IMG/VR virus record: IMGVR_UViG_3300010396_000050
Span: 1-56,786 of that record
Strand: one strand, 5' to 3'
Source: a virus
Length of the DNA stretch: 56,786 nucleotides
Every line of letters starts with the position of its first letter. Position 1 is the first letter of the stretch. The position numbers and the translations under genes are program-made. Below, one piece after another: positions 1 through 7,825 of this stretch. The notes under the pieces are model-generated. The model was not told the DNA's origin. It did not search any database and saw only the letters and a program-made list of their open reading frames with translations.

Positions 1-473
1 GTCTCGTCTTCCCATCGCCGCACCGCGAGGTCGATCGTGTTGGGGCGTTCGTCGTCCCAATGGACGCGGATCAGCTTCGGGTTCTGCGACCAGTACTGGA
101 CCTCTCCCGTGGTCGGATTCACGTCAACGAGCACGTAGGAGTCGCCATCGCCGAACTGGTCGGCGTAGACGTGCCCCTCATGCACGCTCATTCGGTTCGC
201 TTCCCAGAGTTCCTGCGCTTCCTCGGCGATTGTCGGGTCGGTGGCGTCGAACCCCGAGACCTGAAGCCGGTCGGCGTGGGCGTCAACGACTGCAGCAGAC
301 CGGTTGTACGCGAACGCGCGGAAGCGTTGGCCGAACGTGGTGAGGAACTTCTGTGTCGCGAACGCGAGCTGCTGATTGCCCGCGATGTAGTCCTCGTACC
401 GGGCGTAGTGATCGTTGCGGCCGTCCGTGAAGGCGTCGATGGCCCACGCGAGGGGGTTGGCTGGTAGGGTCAT
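1..473 (-). CDS. Portal protein, N-terminal part (gene crosses the window ends)
   Basis: The portal forms the dodecameric ring at the capsid vertex through which TerL pumps DNA. The ATG at 473 directly follows the TerL stop codon. The frame stays open for 157 codons to base 1, giving a protein that begins MTLPANPLAWAIDAFTDGRN and contains GQRFRAFAYNRSAAVVDAHADR-like sequence typical of SPP1-type portals. It breaks off in ...RRWEDET, and the minus strand at the other window end resumes with YFTDRIEKYVSAKA. Together they give a portal of about 459 residues, normal for the family. One base is missing at the join. The TerS-TerL-portal order supports the call. Confidence 0.85.
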   Translation of the reverse strand, partial: MTLPANPLAWAIDAFTDGRNDHYARYEDYIAGNQQLAFATQKFLTTFGQRFRAFAYNRSAAVVDAHADRLQVSGFDATDPTIAEEAQELWEANRMSVHEGHVYADQFGDGDSYVLVDVNPTTGEVQYWSQNPKLIRVHWDDERPNTIDLAVRRWEDE

Positions 474-1949
474 CTAGGCACTCCAGAGTTTGCGTGATGC
501 TGCGAGCGCGAGCCGCGTCAACGCCATGCTTGTCGTATCGACCTGGTCATCGTGGTCACCGTGAGGGAAGGCCTGATGCTCCAGAAGCCAGTCTTCTCGC
601 CAGTCTGCGTTCTCAGGGATATGCGCCCGGCCACCTTCTACGATAGCGGTCACCCCATCTGCTCGAGCCGTCTTCGATTGCGTTCCGTCGATCTTGAAGG
701 CCACGACCGGGAGGGCAGGAAGCTTCTCGTCCTTGGTGTAATAGGGGAGTTTCCACGTCTGGATCGCCGATTGCCCGCTCGCCTTGTCTTCGACGACGAG
801 CGCGATCTTGAGCCCCGGAAACAATCGAGACGCCCACGCATAGGCCGTATGTCCAAGTCGGATCAAATCGGGGAAGGACACACGTTCACGCCAGACGCGA
901 ACGAGATACAGGTTCCCGTCTCCGTCTGCGCCCCAGAGCGCGAAGACGGAATAGTCGTTCTCCACGCCCTCTTTGAAGGCTGAGTCGACGTAGAGCTCCG
1001 CCTTGACGATCTTGGGCAAATCGCGGTACGACTGCCACCACGAACGCTTGAACATCCCGCCTTCTTGGCGAACGGGCTTCTGCTGATACTGTGCCGAATA
1101 TGCCTGTGATCCCAGTTCAACTTTCTTCTCGGTGATTTCCTTGGCGCCGTACCGCTCGGGGTCGAGGAGTTCACCTGGAATGTTCCGGGGGTCCGTCCAT
1201 CCGATACCGGTGACCTGTGTCGTGGGCTCGTACTCCATCGGCAAGTTGAGGTGCTCATAGCCTTGCTCGATGACATTGCCGGCAAGATCGTTAACGTGGA
1301 GACGCTGCTGAATCACGATTTTGGGACTGGTCTTCGGATCGTTGAGGCGAGATGGCATCGTCTCATTCCACCAGCGCACCGTTTCCGCAAGAGCCTTCGG
1401 GCTATGCGCGTCTTTCGCGTCGTGGGGGTCGTCCACGATCAGCAAATCGCCCCGCTTCCCCGTCACGCCTGATCCCGTCCCGAGCGAGATGCGATGTCCC
1501 GTCTGATCGTTCTCGTAACGTGTCTTTACATTTTGATCTGTTGTCATAGCAAACCGATCGCCCCACCGCTCTTGATACCAATCCGACGCGATGACTCGCC
1601 GGGAACGTACGGCGTCCCGCATGGCGAGATCGCTATCGTGTGAGGTCGTCAGGAAGCGGAAAGACGGGTGGTCGATCCAGAGCCACGCCGGGAAAAGAAC
1701 AGATACCAAGGTGGACTTAAGAAAACCCGGCGGAAGCGTAATAACAAGACGCTTGATGTCCCCCTCGGCAACCGCTTGCAGATGGTCGCAGATCGCATCA
1801 ACGTAGAAGCCGGGGATGAGATCGCGTCCTGGCTCAACCTCTGGCCATGCCTGGCGAACAAAATTGCGAAGCTGGCGTTCCGCCTTGAGGGTGCGAATCA
1901 CGTCGAGATCGAGCAACTCGCCGTATGTCGGCTGGACAGCGGCGAGCAT
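474..1949 (-). CDS. terL: Terminase large subunit
   Basis: This is the ATP-driven DNA-packaging motor with a headful or end-cutting nuclease. The protein has 491 residues. The ATPase domain shows a P-loop-like PPGFLKST (about 73-80) and a Walker B DLLIVDDP (168-175). The RNase H-like nuclease domain has candidate metal ligands in YVDSAF (about 320-325), VVEDKASG (385-392) and HDDQVD (466-471). The ATG overlaps the TerS stop by one base, and the stop is followed at once by the portal start, so the three are translationally coupled. The P-loop lacks the classical GxxxxGKS glycine pattern, as in several phage terminases of this type. Confidence 0.93.
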   Translation of the reverse strand: MLAAVQPTYGELLDLDVIRTLKAERQLRNFVRQAWPEVEPGRDLIPGFYVDAICDHLQAVAEGDIKRLVITLPPGFLKSTLVSVLFPAWLWIDHPSFRFLTTSHDSDLAMRDAVRSRRVIASDWYQERWGDRFAMTTDQNVKTRYENDQTGHRISLGTGSGVTGKRGDLLIVDDPHDAKDAHSPKALAETVRWWNETMPSRLNDPKTSPKIVIQQRLHVNDLAGNVIEQGYEHLNLPMEYEPTTQVTGIGWTDPRNIPGELLDPERYGAKEITEKKVELGSQAYSAQYQQKPVRQEGGMFKRSWWQSYRDLPKIVKAELYVDSAFKEGVENDYSVFALWGADGDGNLYLVRVWRERVSFPDLIRLGHTAYAWASRLFPGLKIALVVEDKASGQSAIQTWKLPYYTKDEKLPALPVVAFKIDGTQSKTARADGVTAIVEGGRAHIPENADWREDWLLEHQAFPHGDHDDQVDTTSMALTRLALAASRKLWSA

Positions 1950-2575
1950 CAGACGGCCACCTGATGCTCAGAGGAGGTGGCTTTGAGCGCAATCCGTTCG
2001 AGCGCGTCAAGCTCATCGTTGGAGAGATTGCGAAGGCCATCCGGAATCCGGTGAACGTGATCGATTCTGCCGGAGTGGCGAACGTTGACGCTCGTATCCC
2101 ACTGACCGAGTTCCTTGGCAATCTGTTCCTGAATCGAACGGAGTTCCTTGAGCGTGGCGACGTCAACGGCTGCTTCGCGACTGATACTCTCGAGACCGAT
2201 CGTCTCTTTCGTCGCGATTAGCCCGGTGTGCTCACCCGGCGCCCATTGTCGTTCGGACTCCTGTGCGTAACTTCGGGCCTCAATGACCTGGAGAATCTTA
2301 TTGTGGAGATCGGCGAGAACCCGAATCCGTCCGGCCTTGGTGGCGACCGCTTCGTGGCGGATTGCTTCTGACGCCTCACCGATCAGTCCTTGAACGAGAG
2401 AGGCGAACGTCGGGTCTTTCTTCCAACGGTCAAGTTGACGTTGGGTGACACCGGCAATCTGCGCAATTTCACGGTCGGGGATCGTCCCATCGGCAAGCTG
2501 GGACGCCGCTCGATACTTACGTGCATCGACGGTAATCCTACTGACATTTGCTGACGTTTTGGGAGCGTCCGCCAT
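1949..2575 (-). CDS. terS: Terminase small subunit
   Basis: This 208-residue protein lies immediately upstream of terL and overlaps it by one base. An N-terminal helix-turn-helix (about residues 30-57, IPDREIAQIAGVTQRQLDRW) fits the DNA-recognition domain that binds the packaging site. A helical middle (about 60-170) suits oligomerisation, and the C-terminal tail may contact TerL. Position, size and HTH support the call. The packaging site itself was not identified. Confidence 0.82.
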   Translation of the reverse strand: MADAPKTSANVSRITVDARKYRAASQLADGTIPDREIAQIAGVTQRQLDRWKKDPTFASLVQGLIGEASEAIRHEAVATKAGRIRVLADLHNKILQVIEARSYAQESERQWAPGEHTGLIATKETIGLESISREAAVDVATLKELRSIQEQIAKELGQWDTSVNVRHSGRIDHVHRIPDGLRNLSNDELDALERIALKATSSEHQVAV

Positions 2576-2631
2576 CCGGGAATCCGAGCACGATAAGCCG
2601 CGTCTCCCCCGAGTCGTAAGTAAAGTATAGC

Positions 2632-2877
2632 CTATCGGTCACCGTCGGACGATTGGCTGAGGTCATCAAGTTCCGCTTTCCCGCGCAAGACATCGGTGAC
2701 GGTGCGCAGATCAGCCATCGCCCGGTAGAGCATGTCGCTGACGGCGATCTCCTGACCCGCTGGCAGGTCCAGAGCGCGCAGCAGGTCACGCGCCTGACCG
2801 TTGAGCCGTTCGGCCTCCTCCACGAGCGCCTTGGCCATCCTGCGACGTTCTACTGGGTCACGGCTGCTCCCTCGCAT
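2632..2877 (-). CDS. Small helical protein, unknown
   Basis: An 81-residue, highly charged, mostly helical protein (MAKALVEEAERLNGQARDLL in its first half). It has no membrane segment and no recognised family. Its 5' end overlaps the end of the preceding gene by 20 bases, which supports membership of the early operon. A start at the internal Met at base 2838 is also possible. A 56-bp gap with a TATACT hexamer separates it from terS. Confidence 0.6.
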   Translation of the reverse strand: MRGSSRDPVERRRMAKALVEEAERLNGQARDLLRALDLPAGQEIAVSDMLYRAMADLRTVTDVLRGKAELDDLSQSSDGDR

Positions 2878-3160
2878 CCCGGATGATCTGCTCGGCGGCG
2901 CTGACGTGTCCGGTTACCTGCCTGTCGAGGTAGCTATCGACCTCACGCCAGATTGATCGGATCACCTCGTTTTGGTCAGCGTGTGGGGAGTCGGCCCACT
3001 GGTACAGCACGCTCTCAATACCGACAAGCATGTCGTCCTCTTCTTGATCGTCGGTCGCATCAATGCAGTTCTGAAAGAACCAGGTACTGAATCGGGCAAT
3101 GTCGTCATGAGTTCCGCCGCGATAGGGGAGATGCTTGTTGAGTTCAGCAGTCAGTCCCAT
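2858..3160 (-). CDS. Hypothetical protein with a paralogue at 27.1 kb
   Basis: This 100-residue protein starts at the ATG that overlaps the TGA of the preceding gene (TGATG). Its core, FSTWFFQNCIDATDD...GIESVLYQWADS...EVIRSIWREV, matches the rightward gene at 27149-27424 (FSSWFFM...GVESILYQWGDF...EIVTSIRQEL). The two are therefore divergent paralogues carried in different transcription units. Function unknown. The aromatic, acidic, helical composition suggests a small soluble protein. Confidence 0.7.
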   Translation of the reverse strand: MGLTAELNKHLPYRGGTHDDIARFSTWFFQNCIDATDDQEEDDMLVGIESVLYQWADSPHADQNEVIRSIWREVDSYLDRQVTGHVSAAEQIIRDAREQP

Positions 3161-3498
3161 CACCCCGCCTCCCCGCTTCCAATTGTGGCGAATCTGCCAC
3201 AATTAGCATGCTCACGCAACCACGCGGCCAGCTCTTTCGCCCGGAGCTCGTCGTAGTTGTCGCATAAGGCATCAACGTGTTCCTCCGCCTCCCGCGCCAG
3301 CTCCTCGATCACGCGTCGCCGTTCGTCGGCCCGTTCTGCCGCCACCTGCTCCCGGTACGCCGGGTTGCTCTGCCAGAGATTCATCATTGGTGCTGCCTCA
3401 CGTTGCTGCTGAAGCCAGACATCGGACGGCAGACCATCGGTCATATCCGGCGCGATACCGACAAGCTCAGATGGATGGATTCGTTTCTTGTTGCTCAT
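3160..3498 (-). CDS. Small hypothetical protein with charged helical C-terminus
   Basis: A 112-residue protein starting MSNKKRIHPSELVGIAPDMT. The start at 3498 is chosen because it overlaps the stop of the upstream gene (TGATG), while the longer frame before it is R/P-rich and unlike coding sequence. Residues about 50-100 form a charged helix (EQVAAERADERRRVIEELAR) that probably makes a coiled coil. The family was not recognised. It overlaps the next gene's start by one base. Confidence 0.65.
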   Translation of the reverse strand: MSNKKRIHPSELVGIAPDMTDGLPSDVWLQQQREAAPMMNLWQSNPAYREQVAAERADERRRVIEELAREAEEHVDALCDNYDELRAKELAAWLREHANCGRFATIGSGEAG

Positions 3499-3764
3499 CA
3501 CCACTCCAACCTTCCGCCGCGTTCCTGATGCTGGCGCGGTACACGTTTGCCGTCGATCAGGGCATGGTACCGCTCCAGCATATCGAGGATGCGGCCCACG
3601 CTCACCGATTCGGACACACCGTATTCCTTGCGCAACTCGATCCCGATCCACATCGCCGCGTTGTGAGCACCCTCACGCTTCACGTCGGCCATGGCCTGGG
3701 TGCAGGCGTCGTGGGAGGGGCATGTGTCAGTCACCGCATCCCCCTCACCGCCTCTCGTGACCAT
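3498..3764 (-). CDS. Small hypothetical protein
   Basis: An 88-residue protein beginning MVTRGGEGDAVTDTCPSHDA. It has a helical central part (IGIELRKEYGVSESVSVGRILDMLERYH) and a basic tail. It overlaps the genes on both sides (33 bases upstream, one base downstream), typical of this tightly packed early operon. No family recognised. Confidence 0.55.
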   Translation of the reverse strand: MVTRGGEGDAVTDTCPSHDACTQAMADVKREGAHNAAMWIGIELRKEYGVSESVSVGRILDMLERYHALIDGKRVPRQHQERGGRLEW

Positions 3765-4000
3765 CCCAAGTCCACCAGCGTGATCCGTGCGCCCATCCGT
3801 GGCCCGCTGTGGTGGATGCCAAGGTCCGGGTTGGTGGACAGGTCAGTGAACCAGATCGTCTTTTGGCCACGATCGTTCGGCTCGACACGGATGCCGCGCA
3901 ACGGTGGACCGTTGGGACTGGTAGCGGCAAACTCGTCCATCCATCTCTCGTACCACGAAAGCGGTTGATCTTGGATCAGCGGGTCGTCGTGCTGGGTCAT
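3731..4000 (-). CDS. Small hypothetical protein
   Basis: An 89-residue acidic protein (MTQHDDPLIQDQPLSWYERW) with alternating hydrophobic strands around IRVEPNDRGQKTIWFTDLST. It overlaps the upstream gene by four bases (ATGA type) and the downstream gene by 34. No recognised domain. Confidence 0.6.
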   Translation of the reverse strand: MTQHDDPLIQDQPLSWYERWMDEFAATSPNGPPLRGIRVEPNDRGQKTIWFTDLSTNPDLGIHHSGPRMGARITLVDLGWSREAVRGMR

Positions 4001-4344
4001 GCGGCCCGCCTTTCTGCTTCGTCGGCCAGTACGGCATTCATCAGCGTGTAGAACGAACTGTCTCGCAGGGACGGCGTGTTGGCCCGGAAGACCCGCCAGC
4101 CGAGTGCCTGTGCGAGATTGATCTTCTCACTGTCTCGCAGCATACCGTTCAGACTGTTGTGCCCCGGCCCGGTGATCCCATCGTATTCGATCGCGATCTT
4201 TGGGACAGTCCAGCAAAAATCGAATCTGAACCGGCGCACCGGGTGAAAGCGCACCTCAGTGGTCAGCTCCCAGTCAAGCCCGAACGACTGCGGGGCGTAG
4301 GCGAGATACGTGTGCAGGTCGGCCTTGTAGTCCTGCTTACTCAC
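3997..4344 (-). CDS. Putative PD-(D/E)XK-type endonuclease
   Basis: A 115-residue protein with the core of a restriction-endonuclease-like fold: EVRFHPVRRFRFDFCW, then a strand ending KIAIEYDG, then a helix with K (DSEKINLAQALGWRVFR). The spaced acidic residues (D of FDF, E and D of IEYDG) fit metal-binding positions, and the last strand (WRVFR) is typical of VRR-NUC/DUF559-like nucleases. Inferred role: structure-specific or nicking nuclease in replication or recombination. It is in the middle of the early operon. Confidence 0.65.
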   Translation of the reverse strand: MSKQDYKADLHTYLAYAPQSFGLDWELTTEVRFHPVRRFRFDFCWTVPKIAIEYDGITGPGHNSLNGMLRDSEKINLAQALGWRVFRANTPSLRDSSFYTLMNAVLADEAERRAA

Positions 4345-4567
4345 CGGTCGCCTCCAGCCATGCGGTCATCCAGTCCCGCATCGCCGTCACTTGCGCACGA
4401 TCCAGCGTCGTAAAGATCGACTCATAGTCTGCCAGCCGCCGGTACGGGCTGAACCAGACCTTGACCTGATCGGTGTGCCCCTCCAGCGACAGGTCATCGT
4501 GGACCGTGCGTGGAGTCTGGATCAGCAGCTCGTGGACGGGCGGGAACGTCAGTTTCTTGTCGGTCAT
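4337..4567 (-). CDS. Small hypothetical protein
   Basis: A 76-residue protein (MTDKKLTFPPVHELLIQTPR) with predicted strands followed by a C-terminal helix (VTAMRDWMTAWLEATGE). It overlaps the upstream gene by four bases and the downstream nuclease gene by eight. No family recognised. Confidence 0.6.
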   Translation of the reverse strand: MTDKKLTFPPVHELLIQTPRTVHDDLSLEGHTDQVKVWFSPYRRLADYESIFTTLDRAQVTAMRDWMTAWLEATGE

Positions 4568-4965
4568 CCCTGCCCCTCTTTCATCGCTCGCAACTTCGCG
4601 ATCGCCTCTTCTTCGCTGTCGGCGTGAATGAAGTGCTCATCATTGTGACCCGGCGGGATGAGGCGCGAGAGATCACATGGCTCAAAGGGATCGTCCCATT
4701 CCACCCATGCGTCAGGGGGCCGTGCAGTGTGCTTCCCGTCACCGTCGAAGTCTGCGATGACTCGGTAGAGTGGCTGTGTGTGGGTCGGAATCTCGGGATT
4801 CCGTTCGACATCATGGAACTCGCAGTAGTTGCCGCCAAGCGCGGTGTTGATGCTCGCCGTAGCAGCGCTGGCGTCCGCCTCGTTATCGAATACGGCGGCA
4901 GGAAACCATGTGGCGTAGTCAAAATCGGGATTAGTGCTGTACACCATCACAACGAAAGCCTTCAT
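4564..4965 (-). CDS. Hypothetical protein, acidic
   Basis: A 133-residue acidic protein beginning MKAFVVMVYSTNPDFDYATW, with a central LYRVIADFDGDGKHTARP segment and a C-terminal HADSEEEAIAKLRAMKEG helix. The alternating strands and C-terminal helix resemble small alpha/beta phage proteins. No catalytic motif is evident. It overlaps both neighbours by four bases. Confidence 0.6.
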   Translation of the reverse strand: MKAFVVMVYSTNPDFDYATWFPAAVFDNEADASAATASINTALGGNYCEFHDVERNPEIPTHTQPLYRVIADFDGDGKHTARPPDAWVEWDDPFEPCDLSRLIPPGHNDEHFIHADSEEEAIAKLRAMKEGQG

Positions 4966-5177
4966 CCCTGCCCCTCCTGCCGTGACCGGTCAGGTTTTCG
5001 TCCCGGTGTGATTACCCAGTCAGGGACAAGAGCGTGACGCATCTCGTCACACCAACAACAGATGATGCGTGGGCTGTCACCATCCCATCGCCACGTATGC
5101 TTTTGGCCGTCCACCCGCTGCGAGAATGGGCAATACTCCGGGTCCAGCGCCGTGATGCGGTCCTCGTGGTCGGTCAT
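4962..5177 (-). CDS. Small Cys-containing (zinc-ribbon-like) protein
   Basis: A 71-residue protein starting MTDHEDRITALDPEYCPFSQ. The start at 5177 overlaps the stop of the 46-residue membrane-protein gene (ATGA). Cysteines at PEYC and IICCWCDEMRH, with nearby histidines, suggest a small metal-binding knuckle. HTWRWDGDSPRIICCWC resembles phage zinc-ribbon proteins of unknown role. Confidence 0.6.
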   Translation of the reverse strand: MTDHEDRITALDPEYCPFSQRVDGQKHTWRWDGDSPRIICCWCDEMRHALVPDWVITPGRKPDRSRQEGQG

Positions 5178-5314
5178 GATGCGGCCTCGTTTTTTGGGTT
5201 GATGTCGAGGAGCGCACACCAGATGACGAAGCAGATGAACGACGCGATGAAGATGGTGACAGCCACGCCAACCCACGCGAAAAACGCATTGGTGAGAAAG
5301 TCACTGCTCGGCAT
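5174..5314 (-). CDS. 46-residue single-pass membrane protein
   Basis: A very short gene: MPSSDFLTNAFFAWVGVAVT at the start, one strongly hydrophobic segment (about residues 10-37, AVTIFIASFICFVIWCALL), and a polar DINPKNEAAS tail. Its start overlaps the preceding stop (TGATG) and its stop overlaps the next start (ATGA), which strongly suggests it is translated. Function unknown. Candidates are a superinfection-exclusion or membrane-anchored accessory peptide. Confidence 0.65.
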   Translation of the reverse strand: MPSSDFLTNAFFAWVGVAVTIFIASFICFVIWCALLDINPKNEAAS

Positions 5315-6624
5315 CACTTGCCCTCCCGGTCCCGGAGCGCGCTGACGGCGTCGTCGTAGTCCTTGATCAATGAGCGCAATACCGTTTTCGACATCGAATC
5401 GAGTCCAGCGCCTGGATCGTCGGCAATATCCACAATCTCATCTCGTAAAGCAGCCGCCGCCTCCAGCACCCGCGTCACCGCGTCGTCGGCGCTCGGGGTC
5501 GGCTGCGGCTGCCGGGAGAATTCGCCATGAAAGTGCGTCATGTGATCGCGCTCCCACTCCTCGATCATGACCAACCCTTGATCGATGTAAGCCTTTTGCC
5601 CATCCATCCGCGCGGCCAGTTCGTCAAGGCGCTTGTCGAATGTGGCATCGGCTTCATGGAGCGCGTAAACCTCGCAACCAAGCTCGTCATCCAGCATGCC
5701 CAAATCCACATGCAACCCGTTGATCCGCTTCTCGTGCTGCTCGATGCGTTCGTGGTGCGCGTACTCGGTGGACGAGTCGGCGTCTATAGAGGTGCTATGA
5801 ACGCTATGAACGTCTTTAGCCGCGTTCTTAGCGTTCATAGCCTCATCTTCCGCAACTCTCCGGGATTCCCGGAGAGTTGGATCGGCGTCCGGCTGAAGCG
5901 GTATCGTCCACCGCATGCCGTTCGGACCACGGCGGTACACCCATCCGTCTTCCGTGATCTCGGCGTCCGCTGGCATCTTTCCGCAGTGGGGGCAACCACC
6001 GTCTTCGTTGGCGTCAGGAACAGGGTAGTCGCAGACACCCGTAGCATGGCAGTACGGACACGTAGATATCGGCTCTTCGATATCCGCCTCGGACTCCCCA
6101 CCCCGAATCTTGCGAAGCAGTGCTGCCTGATCGCGTTTGATCGCGTACTTCAGCGGACCGACTTCCGACTCCTCGGCGTCTGTTGGAGGGGTGGCGGCAT
6201 CGAATCTCCTGATTGCCCCATGAATCTCTGTCGCTTCATCACTGCTTTCCGGTAGCGCGTGTAGGAGGTACGCCATATCACGGCGCAGCTCCCTCCCCGC
6301 CGCCACCTGTGCCGTCAGCCGCGCGTTCTCGGCCCGAAGATCGCCGCATTTGGTGTCGCTGTTGTGCGAAAGGTTGTAGTAGGCATCGCGTTCGACACGA
6401 ATGGCGGCGAGGTCGCTGGTCAGCCGCGCGTTCTTGTCGATCTCTTCTTTGCGCCAGGTAAGCAGGTTGGCGCGATCCTCTTTCAGCCGCGCGATTTCGG
6501 CGTCCTTCGGGGCTAGCAGTTCGGCTTCGATCAGATCAAGGTTATTCCCGCCGACGGAGTAGATCGATAGCGGGTTGTGATTGTTCATTCGGTACGGGGT
6601 CATCAAGTCTCGCAGCTTGCTCAT
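5314..6624 (-). CDS. Large coiled-coil protein with a zinc-ribbon
   Basis: A 436-residue protein. The N-terminal half is a coiled coil (about residues 30-145, many K/E/R heptads). It is followed by a zinc-binding block, CPYCHATGVCDY...GGCPHCGKMPADA (about 190-220), with two CxxC pairs, and then a second coiled coil (about 285-345). The layout suggests an elongated oligomeric protein that binds nucleic acid or metal. The early-operon position argues against a structural role, but the function is not known. It overlaps neighbours by four bases and one base. Confidence 0.65.
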   Translation of the reverse strand: MSKLRDLMTPYRMNNHNPLSIYSVGGNNLDLIEAELLAPKDAEIARLKEDRANLLTWRKEEIDKNARLTSDLAAIRVERDAYYNLSHNSDTKCGDLRAENARLTAQVAAGRELRRDMAYLLHALPESSDEATEIHGAIRRFDAATPPTDAEESEVGPLKYAIKRDQAALLRKIRGGESEADIEEPISTCPYCHATGVCDYPVPDANEDGGCPHCGKMPADAEITEDGWVYRRGPNGMRWTIPLQPDADPTLRESRRVAEDEAMNAKNAAKDVHSVHSTSIDADSSTEYAHHERIEQHEKRINGLHVDLGMLDDELGCEVYALHEADATFDKRLDELAARMDGQKAYIDQGLVMIEEWERDHMTHFHGEFSRQPQPTPSADDAVTRVLEAAAALRDEIVDIADDPGAGLDSMSKTVLRSLIKDYDDAVSALRDREGK

Positions 6625-6917
6625 TCGGTCTCAGCTCCTTCGCTGGCGGTCGGGGCGGGCAGGTACGTGCGGATGAATGCCTGTACGTCAGACGGGTAGC
6701 AGGTCCATTCGCTGTCACGGTCGATCAGCCGGGCAGGCAGTTCAAACGGGGCCTCGTCGATCATGCGTTGCAGCACATCGGTCACGACGGCGCGTTTCGC
6801 GGCTTCGATGTAGGGATCGGCGATCTCAAGAACAGTCTCTACGTCGCCATAACCAACATAGCTGGAAACCCGAGGATTCCAGGAGATTGCAGCGATCTCA
6901 CTCTCAGCGAACTTCAT
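6621..6917 (-). CDS. Small hypothetical protein
   Basis: A 98-residue protein starting MKFAESEIAAISWNPRVSSY. The start at 6917 is preferred because the extension upstream is low-complexity and overlaps the neighbouring gene. The helical core (YIEAAKRAVVTDVLQRMIDE) resembles short phage proteins paired with the gene upstream. No family recognised. Confidence 0.55.
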   Translation of the reverse strand: MKFAESEIAAISWNPRVSSYVGYGDVETVLEIADPYIEAAKRAVVTDVLQRMIDEAPFELPARLIDRDSEWTCYPSDVQAFIRTYLPAPTASEGAETE

Positions 6918-7224
6918 CGTCGCCCCTTTCCGTTCCGGCGAGTGCGGATACGATCCAGTTACTGAGACTCCCCCCTTCGCCGTGGTACTGGCCTGTGTTG
7001 TCATCCCAGAATGCAAGGATGTTCTCGTGCGGATCGTTACCCGCCTTCTCCATCAACTGCGCCAGGAGGTCCGCCGTGATGACGGGGATCAGATGGGGCA
7101 GGGCGGCTTCGAGTGCCACAAACGGGAGCTCCGAAACGTCATGTCCCCTCGTATCTGCCCACCAGGCGTCGCATGCGTCCCGTGCGGCATCCTGTGCCGC
7201 GTCCGGTATCTCGATGGTCATCAC
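6904..7224 (-). CDS. Small hypothetical protein
   Basis: A 106-residue protein, MMTIEIPDAAQDAARDACDA, with a helical second half (ALPHLIPVITADLLAQLMEK). It overlaps its downstream neighbour by 14 bases and the upstream gene by four. The pattern of hydrophobic helices with W/H residues recurs in several genes here, but no family is recognised. Confidence 0.55.
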   Translation of the reverse strand: MMTIEIPDAAQDAARDACDAWWADTRGHDVSELPFVALEAALPHLIPVITADLLAQLMEKAGNDPHENILAFWDDNTGQYHGEGGSLSNWIVSALAGTERGDDEVR

Positions 7225-7661
7225 GCGCCCCCTTCGCCCATGTAGTCGATTTCATCCGCTCCGAGATGACGGGCGAGCTCTTCGCCGTACAGCGGCGATT
7301 CCGCGCCCCCTTCGCCCAGATCTCCCGGATATCGCGCCTCTGATGCCAGCACGCCATACGCGATACACAATGGCGTCAAGTGATCCCGGTCCTCTTGGGA
7401 GACGTCTGGCAGCATCACGTCCAGCCACGTATGGATGTCGTCAGCCACACTCAGCGCAGCTTCCAGCCGCTCGATCTGCGCCACCAGTGCCGCGCGATCC
7501 GGGTCGAGGGCTGCATCAATGACGACACGAGCATGGCTGATATAGCTACTCTGGTCGCCTTCTCGAACGTTGTCCCATCCGACGATGATCTTGGGATTGT
7601 GATAGCGATGCACGTACGCATACAGCGCCTGTGCCCCTCGAATTTCCGCGTCTGTTGCCAT
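7221..7661 (-). CDS. Hypothetical protein
   Basis: A 146-residue protein starting MATDAEIRGAQALYAYVHRY. The start at 7661 overlaps the stop of the small membrane-protein gene (TGATG). Residues about 45-75 form an amphipathic helix (DRAALVAQIERLEAALSVAD). The C-terminus is acidic with a GEEGGAESPLY-like stretch. No domain identified. Confidence 0.55.
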   Translation of the reverse strand: MATDAEIRGAQALYAYVHRYHNPKIIVGWDNVREGDQSSYISHARVVIDAALDPDRAALVAQIERLEAALSVADDIHTWLDVMLPDVSQEDRDHLTPLCIAYGVLASEARYPGDLGEGGAESPLYGEELARHLGADEIDYMGEGGA

Positions 7662-7825
7662 CACCACACCATCCATCCGTACACGTAACCCAGAATCATC
7701 CACACGCCCCACAGCGTCACGCCGACGATCAGCGCCACGGCGGCGGCGATCAGGACGTACATACTCGTCAGCAGCGCCATCTCCAGCCGGGTCAGCGGCA
7801 CATCGGGGTCAAGGTCATCGTTCAC
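7661..7825 (-). CDS. 54-residue single-pass membrane protein (GTG start)
   Basis: Starts at GTG overlapping the preceding TGA (GTGA): VNDDLDPDVPLTRLEMALLT, then a hydrophobic stretch (about residues 15-54, YVLIAAAVALIVGVTLWGVW and beyond) reaching the C-terminus. It resembles short phage membrane proteins. Because it lies in the early operon it is unlikely to be the lysis holin. Role unknown. Confidence 0.6.
   Translation of the reverse strand: MNDDLDPDVPLTRLEMALLTSMYVLIAAAVALIVGVTLWGVWMILGYVYGWMVW

Noticed and set aside
2624-2629. TATACT as a promoter for terS
   Set aside because: No -35 at 16-18 bp and no extended -10. Kept only as a remark in the neighbouring gene.
5527-6255. 242-codon rightward open frame opposite the coiled-coil/zinc-ribbon gene
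   Set aside because: The opposite strand encodes a protein with coiled-coil heptads and CxxC pairs, and overlaps its neighbours by start/stop codons as in the rest of the operon.
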